From assembly GCF_000003605.2 (NCBI RefSeq), contig NW_003140313.1:532697-565177 (forward strand): a DNA stretch of 32,481 nucleotides, read 5' to 3'. Source of the stretch: Saccoglossus kowalevskii. Its lineage: Eukaryota; Hemichordata; Enteropneusta; Harrimaniidae. The notes beneath the pieces are model-generated. The model was given only the letters and a program-made list of their open reading frames with translations, made no database searches and was not told the DNA's origin. The position numbers and the translations under genes are program-made. Positions 23,101 through 32,385 of this stretch are shown in pieces; position 1 is the stretch's first letter, and each line of letters begins with the position of its first letter.

Positions 23101-23628
23101 AAGAGACGCCCGTGGCACTGTAAACGAAGTCTCCCACTTTACTAACTCAATTTTTAATTGTCTTTTTCAACAGACGAAGTAAATGTATGGCTTATTATAT
23201 TTGTTGTGTTCACTGTCATCGCTGTTATCCTGGTGATTATTGTTGCTGTGCGCTCTCATATGAAAAAGAAGAAACAACGCAAAGCAAACACCAACGTAAT
23301 TCATGGCCAACCGCCAGTGTCCAATGATTCTTACGCTCTTCAGCCTCAAGGAGGTTACACTATTCCGCCAATGACCAGCCCGACGCAAGGAGGTTACGCG
23401 CTTCAGCCAATGACCAACCAGGCTCAAGGAGATTACGCGCTTCAGCCAACGACCAATCAGACGCAGGGAGATTACGCTGTTCAGTCGACGACCAATCAGA
23501 CTACAGGAGATTCTACTATTCCACCAGCGACCAACGAGACGCAGGGAAATAACGCTCTTCCGTACGGATTTCAGCAAGACGTGACGTCGTACCCGTTAGC
23601 ACCCCCTATATACGAAACGATTGAATGA
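17088..23628 (+). CDS. Receptor gene 2: SP-CUB-LDLa-TM protein with repeat tail
   Basis: Exons are 17088-17160, one mostly hidden in the N run and ending at 19273, 21018-21222, 21659-21784 and 23174-23628. Assuming exon 2 is 143 nt as in the paralogues, the product is 333 residues. The domain order is that of gene 1, but the tail is about 71 residues longer because of a 13-residue tandem repeat. The final segment YGFQQDVTSYPLAPPIYETIE repeats the gene 1 pattern of YGFQ plus PPxY overlapping YxxPhi. Introns 2 and 4 are loaded with mobile elements, yet every visible splice site is canonical and the frame is open. The gene is therefore probably live, subject to the unseen part of exon 2. Confidence 0.85.
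17739..17806 (+). pseudogene. Dead duplicate of exon 1 inside gene 2 intron 1
   Basis: GTAGCAGCTCTTGGT (17770-17784) followed by CAAACTAGAGAAGCAACT matches the 3' half of the signal-peptide exon (GTAGCAGCTCTTGGT in gene 3). The junction reads GCAACTGAGTAGG where live copies read GCGACATGTGAGTAT, so the donor GT is lost. The 5' half is only weakly similar. It cannot act as an alternative first exon as it stands. Confidence 0.75.
18103..18350 (+). repeat. Gene 2 intron 1 segment shared with dead unit A
   Basis: Matches about 5705-5925 through GATTCGCAAATC, ACGTTGAATA, AGACGTAATGG and AACACATTATT-like blocks. It shows that the spacer at 4965-6859 descends from a receptor intron 1. Confidence 0.6.
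18392..19247. other. Assembly gap (856 N)
   Basis: A run of N hides the 3' end of gene 2 intron 1 and about 117 nt of exon 2, judged from the 143-nt length in genes 1 and 3. The true gap length is not known. The apparent long open frame across the gap is an artefact of N translation. Confidence 0.98.
19248..19273 (+). CDS. Gene 2 exon 2, visible 3' end
   Basis: The last 26 nt read (Y)EYQIVTLD, matching the end of CUB exon 2 in gene 3 (YDYQIVTID), then donor GTAAGT. Phase 0 out. The rest, including two conserved cysteines, is in the gap. Confidence 0.85.
19583..19884. mobile_element. Foldback/MITE-like element
   Basis: The left arm AAATAAATGCGACCAATCTA then CCGA (19583-19606) and right arm TCGGTAGATTGGTTGCATTT then ATTT (19861-19884) are inverted over 24 bp with one mismatch. 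Weaker inverted similarity may continue outward (ACAG and CGTA pieces). The 300-bp interior is non-coding and holds a CA repeat. No target duplication was identified, so the superfamily is unknown. Confidence 0.65.
19761..19784. repeat. (CA)n microsatellite
   Basis: About 12 CA units with one G interruption, inside the foldback element in gene 2 intron 2. Confidence 0.85.
20099..20389. repeat. Inverted repeat bracketing the transposase fragment
   Basis: CTGCTTACGCGTACTC (20099-20114) and GAGTGCGCGTAAGCAG (20374-20389) are inverted over 16 bp with one mismatch. They enclose the Harbinger-like coding fragment. They may be terminal repeats of a shortened element, but no clear target duplication is visible. 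Confidence 0.5.
20103..20273 (-). pseudogene. PIF/Harbinger-like transposase N-terminal fragment
   Basis: Between stops, the minus strand reads an arginine-rich start (RRRRRR, CRRRLTRSWV) followed by GAYCSLIEEF then DAEDHENF. Harbinger (HARBI1-like) proteins commonly begin with an R-rich stretch, a WWVRP-like motif, then GxYxxLxxEL and EDxxxF. The fit is in order and spacing but degenerate, and the frame ends after 56 residues at the inverted repeat. None of the DDE catalytic domain is present. The call rests on pattern memory and needs a profile search. Confidence 0.5.
20426..20480. repeat. Perfect 15-bp hairpin
   Basis: CACTCGTGGCGAAAT (20426-20440) and ATTTCGCCACGAGTG (20466-20480) flank a 25-nt AT-rich loop. 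CACTCGTG recurs at 20899 just beyond the solo LTR. It may be the subterminal fold of the DNA transposon into which that LTR inserted. Confidence 0.75.
20567..20894 (-). mobile_element. Solo LTR of a second family
   Basis: This 328-bp element starts TGTGGGAATT and ends CCGACA, and is flanked by the direct repeat ATAGC (20562-20566 and 20895-20899). TGT...ACA ends plus a 5-bp target duplication indicate an LTR. CTTTATTGAA near 20642 gives AATAAA on the minus strand, which suggests minus orientation. A short GAACGAAC-type repeat lies near 20648-20690. It is unrelated in sequence to the LTRs at 2569 and 22155. Confidence 0.75.
21018..21222 (+). CDS. Gene 2 exon 3, CUB C-terminal half
   Basis: It encodes WDWIDLY, then YCNDYIKV (third CUB cysteine), KFCGK (fourth), MYSSGES and GFSLVFTAIHD. 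The acceptor is TTATCACAG and the donor is GTAAGT. Phase 0 in, phase 1 out. Confidence 0.93.
21490..21625 (+). repeat. Dispersed repeat R, copy 2 (gene 2 intron 3)
   Basis: Second copy of the repeat at 12437-12600, ending about 35 bp before the LDLa exon acceptor. The two copies lie in different introns, so they are independent insertions and not part of the ancestral gene duplication. Confidence 0.7.
21659..21784 (+). CDS. Gene 2 exon 4, LDLa module
   Basis: It encodes AAELPCNDTSKFLC then NDRCID, VCDGNNNC and DSDEDGC, with six cysteines spaced as in gene 1. CDG is kept, but the residue before the fifth cysteine is N, and the usual D two residues after it is T. A sequon (NDT) sits in the first loop. 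Donor GTTAGT is a plausible variant; reading on would hit a stop at once. Confidence 0.9.
22127..22830. repeat. 17-bp palindrome split by an LTR
   Basis: GTTATTACGAGGATACC (22127-22143), loop TCTTGA, then GGTAT up to 22154. After the LTR and the repeated GTAT, the sequence continues CCTCGTAATAAC to 22830. Removing the LTR and one GTAT leaves a perfect 17-bp inverted repeat with a 6-nt loop. It was a strong hairpin before insertion. Confidence 0.85.
22155..22814 (-). mobile_element. Solo LTR, copy 2, in gene 2 intron 4
   Basis: This 660-bp element begins TGTCATGGGG and ends TTCATGACA, with the direct repeat GTAT on both sides (22151-22154 and 22815-22818). It is highly similar to 2569-3200 through most of its length; the main difference is in the CAAGGCT/GACTG-rich middle. 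AATAAA on the minus strand (opposite TTTATT near 22490) suggests minus orientation. Apparent ORFs on both strands are non-coding LTR sequence. Confidence 0.88.
23174..23628 (+). CDS. Gene 2 exon 5, TM helix and repeat-bearing tail
   Basis: After DEVNV-like start residues (H183 by the split codon) a helix WLIIFVVFTVIAVILVIIVAV is followed by KKKKQRK. The tail then runs through five full 13-residue repeats and ends YGFQQDV...APPIYETIE. Acceptor TTCAACAG, stop TGA at 23626. The tail is long and hydrophilic (Q, N, T, P, G). Confidence 0.92.
23326..23562 (+). repeat. Coding 39-bp minisatellite in gene 2
   Basis: Five full units start at 23347, 23386, 23425, 23464 and 23503, with partial units on both sides. 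The consensus protein unit is QGDYALQPTTNQT. Units 2 to 4 are closest to each other, and unit 5 has lost the tyrosine (GDSTIPP). YxxQ occurs as YALQ three times and YAVQ once. Gene 1 has no such repeat at this place. Confidence 0.93.
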
Positions 23629-23657
23629 GGACCATGGTGCAAGTTCCCCAGGCTTTA

Positions 23658-23663
23658 AATAAA
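23658..23663 (+). terminator. Gene 2 polyadenylation signal, proximal
   Basis: AATAAA only 30 bp past the stop, in a segment (TTCCCCAGGCTTTAAATAAA) homologous to the gene 1 3' end (GTTCCCAGGCTCTAATAGAT). A second AATAAA lies at 23827-23832. Confidence 0.55.
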
Positions 23664-23826
23664 CCAATGACATTTATTTTGATATACCAGTGCAATAATC
23701 CAGTGAGGAGAGTGTAGTTTAAATTTATCCAGCTCAGTTTCTTCAAAGTGATGAAGAAGCCCACTCAACTTAACATTAGAATTGTTTAAAAAAAATGTCC
23801 CACGTGATTTTAAAATCTCACTCACA

Positions 23827-23832
23827 AATAAA
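23827..23832 (+). terminator. Gene 2 polyadenylation signal, distal
   Basis: AATAAA in ACAAATAAAAGACTGG, about 200 bp past the stop, at a distance comparable to that in gene 1. Confidence 0.45.
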
Positions 23833-23839
23833 AGACTGG

Positions 23840-25320
23840 GCTATTCTGGTATAATTATAAATGGAACGCTGACTGATTGTCTGTATGGATTGTTATACCA
23901 TTGTTATAGTGGATTCTGATGTATTAGCAGTATATCGTTCATCATCTAAGACACGAGTTTCAACGCTCCATAGAGAGCATTCAAGTTCAGCACCATATGT
24001 AGAATTTGTATTTTTATTTCCTCACATTGTTAATGTCATGCATTAACTAGCTAAATTGGGTGTTTAACGGTTCTTCTTGGAAATGGCGGCTAATATGGAG
24101 ACTTGTCTAACTAAACATGCAATTAGCATAGACAATTAATAAACTATTTTGTGGTAATTTTGTTCAAACGGTAAATGAAAAATATATGATACTTTAGCTA
24201 AAATAGTGCATGAATTCATAAACAAATTTCTTTACTTTTGATGGACATTTGTTCATAATAAAATAAGTAGGTAGCCATAACACAAATATGTAATATAGTA
24301 ACATTCACTAATAATGATATTAACATATACGACAAACATATATTGCGAGAATTATTGTTTGAATAAGTTGTTATTGTATTATGCCTGATTCGGAAATGTG
24401 GGAATTTAAAAACAAACTGATATTTTTTAATTGGAACGTGTAAAATAGAAGTTCCATGGCTCACGAAATTGGGCTACAACAAATGTCATTGCCTAGATAA
24501 AAAAACATCCGCGTTTGAGAGTGCGTATGAGCAGGTTTGCAAAAATGTTTTGTGTTTTCATTTTTTGTCTAACTCAATAAAATGCACACATGGCATCCAA
24601 TTAACATTTGAATAAGTCATATAACAATTTTTATTTTGACTGAGGTCATCTTTGGAAGTGACCAAAATAAATAACTGTTAGTTTTCACTCGATTTCCTCA
24701 GTTGAAAATTAAATGGGGAATTTAACATCATTTTCATATGAATGGATTCTTACCTTCCTACTCAATTGAATTAAAACTACCGCTATTGGTGGTAAGCATC
24801 ATGTAATCATTCTGTATGGACTAATTTTACATCTTTTTTGGCGTTTCCGAAACTAGCATAAACAACCTGAGCATAAGCATCGTAGGAAACCTGTAAAAAC
24901 AACGCAGACACGTCTGTCTATATTTTTGGTAGCTATTATCAGTGAATTTTTCTTTTCTAAGTTTATCTGAACATGAAGACGTTTTGTTAATTTCAAGTAA
25001 ATTCACCTGGTCACAGTACAATAGTGCCGCCATGAGTAGTATTGTGTCTGAGGTAGAACCAGACAAAGAAATAGAAGTTGCACAATGATTTTAAAGATAA
25101 TTGAAAAAAATAATCGACTTAGCTATTATTGAAATACTTGTAGATTTACTAACGTCAGTGATAATCAGTGGGAATTAACAGAATGATTCTTAAGTAAATT
25201 TGCTGACACATCAGTTTACATTAAACAGTGTAATCTATACCAGTTATGCTTACTGGACATGGAGGTGCTTATAGTTGAATTAAACTATGTTTTTACTCAC
25301 CCACAATATTGTATTTGTCA
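23840..25320. other. Gene 2-gene 3 spacer, left part
   Basis: No gene is supported. Open frames on the minus strand (24216-24464, 24827-25066) lack domains. GAGTGCGTATGAGCAGGT near 24520 resembles GAGTGCGCGTAAGCAGGT at 20374, a possible trace of the same transposon. Confidence 0.5.
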
Positions 25321-25334
25321 ATTGTTTTCTCGAA

Positions 25335-25418
25335 ATTGTGGAAAAACTATAAGTGTCCATGGCAACCGAATGTACTTCCAGTCCTCTAAAAGAATTTGAC
25401 AACACCACGGACTACCAT
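25335..25418 (+). pseudogene. Dead CUB exon 2, relic C
   Basis: ATTGTGGAAAAACTAT, GTCCATGGCAACCGAATGTA and TTTGACAACACCACGGACT follow gene 3 exon 2 closely. The acceptor AG and about the first 16 exon bases are deleted (TTGTTTTCTCGAAATTGTGG), and the 3' third is gone. ACTAAAGAGGGCGCT about 100 bp later is the intron 2 marker of relics A and B. It is the only trace of a unit between genes 2 and 3. Confidence 0.82.
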
Positions 25419-25419
25419 A

Positions 25420-28180
25420 TTTAATTATACATCGTTGATATATTTTAGTTCCAAACCCATCTTGCAAATTACCCGAATCCAAGGCGCGTGCACCGTAATA
25501 GGTATTGTTGAACACTACGCTGCCAACTAAAGAGGGCGCTTACTGGAACAACTGCGTGTCATAGGATGCTGTGATGTCCTGTCAAGCCATTTAAATTCAA
25601 TGTTTTGTAGTAAGTGGTCACAGAGCACTGGTCGTTGGTAAAACTGTGTAACTGAAAACACACAGAAGTGAGTTAGCAAGGGGAATTTTAGTTCCAATCA
25701 GAGTAAATAATTATATATATGTATTCGTTAACATAGAATCTGACAGTTGTGTATAAAGTACAAGATTGTCAGTGTAAAGGCAATTGAAGCTCTGTGGTGA
25801 ACTCCGGAACTTCAGTAAGTGTACAATCAACAACCATCTTTAGAAAACGCAATCGAGCCTTTGACATGACTCTTTACTTTGTGATGACATATACAACTCC
25901 CTGATGTCCATTACACGAGCATATGTAAAATCAATGAATGTAGACACACAGACACAAGAATGCAATTTAAGTCACGTTTTCCTATCTCTTTACTGGAACG
26001 TTACAAAAGTTGTCAATTTCACCATCGGACTAGAGACAAAACTCACATCTATTGCCAAACTATTGTTCTTAAAAAGGTCGTAAAATGTATTTTGTGTTGT
26101 AAAATATATCAAGACATGACAACGTTACCATACTTGCATCTTCCTGGCAGTAGATTTTTTGCTGAAAACTTGTATTCTAAAGAAATCGTGCCAGAAATTT
26201 GATCTTTAACCTAAAGATTATGTGTGATATCTCCACCAAATTAGGATACTCCAGCAGTTACTACCTCCTGAATTTTTCAGATTTGTTCATTTAATGAACT
26301 GTCAGAATAATTTATGAAGAGTATGAACAAAATATAACTTGATTTTGACTCATTATACACCCATTATACACACTCGCTAAGACTCGTGTGTTTTATGTCC
26401 CAAAACGTCTGATCAAAATATACTCTCATCATCTAGTTCTCTCCTAAAATTACACCAGACAAATCATTTTAAATCGTATTTGATGATTCGCCGTTTCTAA
26501 TTCTTCAGACCTTACAGTTGCAACGCAACGTAATAGATTAATTTCCTCCATTCAACTGTCACCTACTGCTCGTCTATTTACTGTTAAGATACACAAAGAC
26601 TGCTCATAAATCTAGTAATAAGTTGCCAATGTGTCTCTATAAATACATTGAAAAGTTTTTAAATCTTTAAATAATTGCAGTTGATAAACTGACCGCAGCG
26701 CACTTCCAGGGAATGGCCGTCCAGTATGCTGTTGTATTGAATATAATGCGCTGAGACGCTTAGTTGGCACGGCTGATGTGTTTTGTGTCAAAACTGTAAT
26801 ATGTCATGCGATTCAACCGTTGCCATGGTAACATCACTTTGGTTTGGTATGTATCCTGTCACACTGTGTAACAGGCACGCTAAAGAAAGACGAAAATACA
26901 AAAAGTACATTTATAAATTGGTGTATATTAACCAATGATTTTGCACAAAATGTAGTAATTATTTGTTTATTTTACATTTCCTATTATATGCATACACGAT
27001 GACCACACTGATCAATAGAATGAATGAAACGAGTTGAATCTATTGAAATCAACTTTGTAAAAAAATCAAAAATTAAACTTAAATCATGTTTAGGAAAATA
27101 ATAATGTAATGTGAATTTCATTGTTATACAAAATGTTAGTTTAGATACATAGAATACTTATTCCAGTTTAAACACATTTCCGATTGAAAGTCTTGTGTGT
27201 ATAATACAACCCAAATACATACATATATATATTTGCATGTGATTATTTGGGACTATGGTCTCTGCAATTCCCAATGTAGTACAATAAGCCTAACATTTCT
27301 AATAATTCTAAACATACGCCTTAGCTCCCATAAGTCATTTAAATTTAGTTCAACCAAATCCATGCTCACATACAAATCCAGTCACTATCACCCATCGTGC
27401 CACCTTTATCAGTAGATGCCAGAAGTGATCATGAGATCGTGAGTAAGAAATCAAATCGACTAATTGGCCCCCTTAAGCTTGTTCGCGATTCCATGGTCCA
27501 GTCCTGGTCACAGGTGACATTATATAAATATGCTACATTATTTTACTATTTTATAATCAATATAAAGTTAACGAATACCCAACTGTGTGTAAATTGGTTA
27601 TTGTATTTAATTCGCATTAGGAATTGTTGGTTCGATACCCAGATACAACGTTGTGTGCAGTTTAAATGAAATTTCAGTCTGTCCTGCCTTAAAAAGAAAT
27701 GGTATTAAATGATCGGATTTCGCCTAAACTTGCAATTACCACAAAAAAAGCCAGGAGAGACATCAGTCTCCATTGTATTGAACTGTAATTTGGCACAGGC
27801 ATCAGTAATGTATCAACTCGGCACGTGAGGACAGCATCACGTATATTCTGCTTCCGTGCGTAGACCTCAGCCAATCGGTCATTAGCAACTTAGAACGTCT
27901 GACCGAGTTATCGCATTATTGAAACGTATAATACGTAAGTAAACAAATAAAACAGCTCAAACTACAAGCGTACGAATAAACACTCAACACGTGTTCGGAT
28001 CGCCGACGTAAACCGTATTGATAAAATATGTTCAGGATGGATGTGGTTAACAAACTTCATTTTATAAACAAACTTATTATTCAAAACCGACAAACCTGTG
28101 ACTTTGTAGTCGTATAGCGGTGATCTCTATTGACTCAGAGATTGGTATACGTCACGCCATGTTTGTTTACCCTACGTCAA
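25420..28180. other. Gene 2-gene 3 spacer, right part
   Basis: No exon, terminal repeat or clear mobile element was seen. Open frames of 60-90 codons (25960-26202, 27197-27415, 27397-27669, 27689-27874) look like chance. Confidence 0.55.
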
Positions 28181-28246
28181 GTTAATATTTAGTTGGGCCC
28201 GTAACGATCGTGACGAGTGTTCGCAAATATACGATACGTACCACTC
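28181..28246 (+). promoter_or_regulatory. Conserved upstream block of gene 3
   Basis: GTTAATATTTAGTTG (28181-28195) and GATACGTACCACTC (28233-28246) match the gene 2 upstream motifs, 275 and 223 bp before the ATG. A TACGTCA/ACGTCAC pair just upstream (28149-28180) resembles CRE half-sites. Confidence 0.45.
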
Positions 28247-28455
28247 ATAAGGTGTCATCGAAACGGTCCTATTCGATACCACGCAACAGATGTAAATTAT
28301 TATCGATGAAAACGGATCGTACAAACCGTTAAAATACGTATAATTGTCAGTCTGTCATCTATACGAACTTGTTTGTTAGCGTTCAACGAAAAGGAATTAT
28401 TACACGTGGAAGTTTTCAATAGATTCGCGATAGTGAAGTAGGATAAATCTAAAAT

Positions 28456-28528
28456 ATGACTTTAAACTGTGCATACCTGGGAACAGTATTACTTGTAGCA
28501 GCTCTTGGTTCAACTGGAGAAGCGACAT
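28456..28528 (+). CDS. Gene 3 exon 1, signal peptide
   Basis: It encodes MTLNCAYLGTVLLVAALG then STGEAT; phase 1 out at GTGAGT. It is the closest live match to the dead exon 1 in gene 2 intron 1. Confidence 0.88.
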
Positions 28529-31106
28529 GTGAGTATACAACCACATATTAATAAAAACAATTATTTTATGGTAGGAGCGTACCAGGCACAGAAAACGACC
28601 GAAGTTGAACTCTACAAGATGATTATGAGTCATTGTTGTTTGTGTATGCTCCTGGGACGTTGAGAAGTAAACATTGCTGGCTTGTATCTCTTATCAATGT
28701 TTGCGAAGAATGTTATTTGCATTGGTGCTAACACCAAACGGAGAATTTGTGGGAAATTTTACCCGCATAGCATCAAGAACAATAACACAACTAGTCCCAC
28801 CCTCCCATATTGCTTGCTTCAGTTATTTTAATGAATTTCACGCTTAATGTGCCCATAATTGTATGTCTAATTTGAATTGCCAACGACTTCTCTGTGAGAC
28901 TGATTCAATGTTTTTCTGTAACCTTTTTTAACCCTATGTCGATTATCATGTAACCAGACGCTAATATAGATATGTATGTAAACTACAGCAGTAAATTACA
29001 ATCAACCGTATGACTGTGAAATGAACAAATGCGCATGCGCTAATGGAGTCAAATCATATCGGTGCTTTGCCAAGTTCGCCAATTAGATAGAAGCCTATTC
29101 ATTAATTAAATACCCAAAATTTATCTATTTTGAAATTGTTTTGTTTTTATATCCAATATATTAAAGATGTTAACTTCAAAACAAGTTTGTTGTCATCGGC
29201 CAAGTGTCTGGGAAAACGATGGCTATATACATTGTTGAATGGCGGCCATTTTTTAATTTTCAAATTGTCAACACCCAAAAATGAGATACTTATGACCGAC
29301 CTCTCAAACCTTTCACGTTTCAACCTATCGCGTCTGCAAAACATAAATTTCATTAATCTTACTGTCTGCTCTTTGTTGAAAATAAACAGACGATGTTTTG
29401 GAATAATTATATTCTGAAAATATAGGACTGTAACCTGCAACATGGCATAATGTTGTTTACTGTTGCCAGGAAACAATATATCCACACTTCATAATTTACC
29501 CCCCCCCCAACAAATAAAAATGTCGGTGGTGATTTATCACCATTTTTCGCAAAGATTATGCGTAGGCTTTTACCTTGATTTACAGATGCCCGTGAACAAA
29601 TGCAATTTTCATTCTAATACTTTTTCGACAACTGGGAGCTGACAAAATGCGTTTTTAACATTTTTGTTTTGCTATGTAAACCATATGATCCCCGGATGGC
29701 TGTGTGTACATATGTGCCATCATATATTACAATGATAATACAGTGATGGCAACAAGTACGGGAAAATGACGTTCAGCAATCTGTTGATACAATACTTGGG
29801 GCAAATGCTTTATATAATATTGCAAAATTCAAACGTTGATTTCACAAACGAGTTATATAACATAATCTTGGCGTGGCGCGGCATTTATATGGATGTAATG
29901 ACAAATACGTTGAGATATTTGATTACCTAAATAATTAAAACATTGTAACCAGAACATTTTCCGAAATATCAATTCTAATTTCCATTTTAGTGAACGATAT
30001 TCGATCTAGCTGCTTGCTTTGACGCAATAAATAGTATATTTGCCTTGGCTATATTTTAACTGAGACATTTGTTTATAACCAAAAAACTAATATTGGTTAC
30101 GTTATTATGTCGCCACAGAATAACTATAAATAGGTCACCACGGCTTGTGTAAATAGCTGTGTCACCAACTACGTGTTAGGTGCATCCTCCTTGAGACAAG
30201 TTGATAAATCATTAACATAAATTAAACATACCTAATATTGACTCCCGCTATCCAAAAGATTACAATAATAATAAGTGACTGAAAATATCATAACAAACAC
30301 ACGGGGATCTATAATAAAATGTGTGTCTAGATATGGATCCTAATTGTTCAAACACAACTGAAATGGGTCAAAATTATTTATTTTTAATTACAACTGAAAC
30401 CAAGTGCATGTTAATATCCATGTACAGTTTGATTACAATTAACCAAGTGATGTCAGAGAACACGACTCTGAAAAACAACATTCGGTAGAAAAAATGTTTC
30501 GTCACACGGCCATTTTGAATACTCAAAGTGTGTAACTGTTCACTTATGACCGAAATCTATGTCCACAAAGGTTCAAAAATGTTCGATTTTTGTGCATTTT
30601 TAATATCAAACCGGCCGCCATTCAACTTGAATCGAAGCTCCAATGAAATGCATGTGCAATACGATGTACGGTGTATGTTTGAGTGTAACTGGTCGAAGCA
30701 TGCCCGAGATATGCCAGCAGAACTGCATTTAGTAAAACAAATAGGATCAGTTTGCTTTTTCGAATATATATTAAACAAAAAATCAAAAACGTTCCGACGT
30801 TCGAACAATACATGAAACAATATGTGGCTCAATGTATCGAATGTACAAAAACGAATCATGGAAACTACACCAGCCATTTGGGGGGAGGGCTTGATCTTAT
30901 CTATCAGTGAATTCATGAAGACTGTTGCTTACCAGATGTGTGCATCAGAATGAAACCAGATTGACAAGAACTAATTACTTCATTAGCATACATGTAATGG
31001 TATAACTACTAGTATGTGCGGCTCTTGAAATTAACATTCGGAAATGTATCAGACAGAGATTGAGTTTAGGATACTATTAGTCGACATGGTACGACTTGCA
31101 AAGTGT

Positions 31107-31184
<78 letters not shown>

Positions 31185-32385
31185 CGTCAGTAGTTACGAA
31201 TATTTTTTAGACTAATTTCGAATTTCCTTATGCGACATTTCAGCTGTATATTCTGCCTTAGTTACACGTATTGTTGATTGGGTTGTAGCCCACTAATAAT
31301 AATTAATTCATCATTTGTTTTCTCAAAAAGTGTACTTGGACGACCATTGTGGAGAAACTATCAGGGTCCATGGCGACCGAATGTACTCCCAATCCACTAA
31401 AAACTATGACAACAACATGGATTGCCTTGTGACCATACAGGCACCGTACGATTATCAGATAGTAACTATAGATGTAAGTATAAAACCTTGGTGTATATGT
31501 TTGCAAATTAAACCCAGTTCACTGATTACCTGATTGTCACAGCATTTTTACGACATTGAGTATGTAAAAAGTACTAAGATGATTGTGTGTCAGCATGGTT
31601 GTGAATCACTCTTTGATATTTGGACTCTAGAACTATCTATCAAAATTTCAAAAATCGAAATGACAAGCATTACCGCATTGCTATTATAAACCACGAACAG
31701 AATGAGAGCGCTATAACTAAGAACTCTTGAAATCTATAAACAATTTGCCAGCTGTTTATATAGTAAAGCAATAACAAAAACACAAACAAGTTTTGGCAGT
31801 GCTTCTTGAACGTGAATGGGTACACTTTGCATTTACACGTGCGAAGCAATATGTTTGAACACTACTCTAATAACCAAGTTACCTGTATGCAGCTAATAGT
31901 GTATTAATTTTATGATTACAGTTTTCGTGGGTTGACCTTTTTAATCGGGGTTGTTATGACTACATAGAGATATGTGACACTAATGGCACACTGTTGAATA
32001 CGATTTGCGCCAACTGGGAACCCCGGGACATCTATTCATCTGGAAATTTTATATACATTCGGATGGTGACAGATGATTCCCGCGTAGATAGGGGGTTTAG
32101 TTTAGTCTTCACAGCCTTTCATTATGGTAAGTAAAGAACGACGTAGTAAGGACGACTTTAGCAGCTTTGAATTCTGTTATTAGCTGTATTATTGTTAATT
32201 ATATTATATTGTTATTCATGCGAATCTATGTAATACAAATTATCAATTAATTTTAGATTACGATTTAGCATGCAACGACACGTACGAGTTCAAGTGTTCA
32301 GGAAATGATCGCTGTATTGACGACTCCTTAGTTTGCGACGATAAAAATAACTGCAATAACGCTTACGACGAAGACGACTGCTCAG
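28456..32385 (+). CDS. Receptor gene 3: SP-CUB-LDLa, last exon outside window
   Basis: Exons 28456-28528, 31331-31473, 31922-32126 and 32257-32385 join in frame to 183 complete residues, ending in phase 1 at donor GTCAGT. The signal peptide, full CUB and LDLa are present; the transmembrane exon should lie beyond 32481. Exons 2 and 3 have exactly the lengths seen in gene 1, and exon 4 is one codon longer. Intron 1 is much longer (2.8 kb) and includes an AT microsatellite, whereas intron 3 is short (130 bp). All visible splice sites are canonical and no stop interrupts the frame. Confidence 0.87.
28529..31108 (+). other. Gene 3 intron 1, no supported feature in most of it
   Basis: A run of ten C lies at 29499-29508. 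Overlapping open frames on both strands at 29130-29485 and 30528-30916 carry no recognised domain. GTTGAATGGCGGCC occurs near 29233 and, inverted, near 30606; it may mark an unclassified repeat. Confidence 0.5.
31109..31183. repeat. (AT)n microsatellite
   Basis: An uninterrupted run of about 37 AT units, roughly 150 bp before the gene 3 exon 2 acceptor. It can form a cruciform or hairpin and is prone to length errors in assembly. Confidence 0.97.
31331..31473 (+). CDS. Gene 3 exon 2, CUB N-terminal half
   Basis: It encodes YLDDHCGETIRVHG then DRMYSQSTKNYD, MDCLVTI and YDYQIVTID. Acceptor TTTTCTCAAAAAG, donor GTAAGT. The DRMYSQSTK stretch is where it differs most from gene 1 (DLLYSQYSI). Confidence 0.92.
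31922..32126 (+). CDS. Gene 3 exon 3, CUB C-terminal half
   Basis: It encodes FSWVDLF, GCYDYIEI, TICAN, IYSSGN and GFSLVFTAFHY. All four CUB cysteines are now accounted for. The acceptor is GATTACAG. Confidence 0.93.
32257..32385 (+). CDS. Gene 3 exon 4, LDLa module
   Basis: It encodes YDLACNDTYEFKC then SGNDRCID, VCDDKNNC and AYDEDDC. One codon (G) is inserted before NDRC relative to genes 1 and 2. The usual SDE is YDE, the residue before the fifth cysteine is N, and a sequon (NDT) is kept. Confidence 0.92.

Noticed and set aside
23167-23577. 136-codon open frame on the minus strand
   Set aside because: It is the antisense shadow of gene 2 exon 5; the periodicity comes from the minisatellite.
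24515-24590. Possible second copy of the transposon end at 20374
   Set aside because: Only GAGTGCG/GAGCAGGT and a TCTAAC-CAATAAA piece agree; too weak for a feature.
29130-29485. 95- and 112-codon frames on opposite strands
   Set aside because: No domain, no codon bias or splice context, and low-complexity composition. The GGCGGCC motif shared with 30606 suggests repeat DNA, but the match is too short to call.
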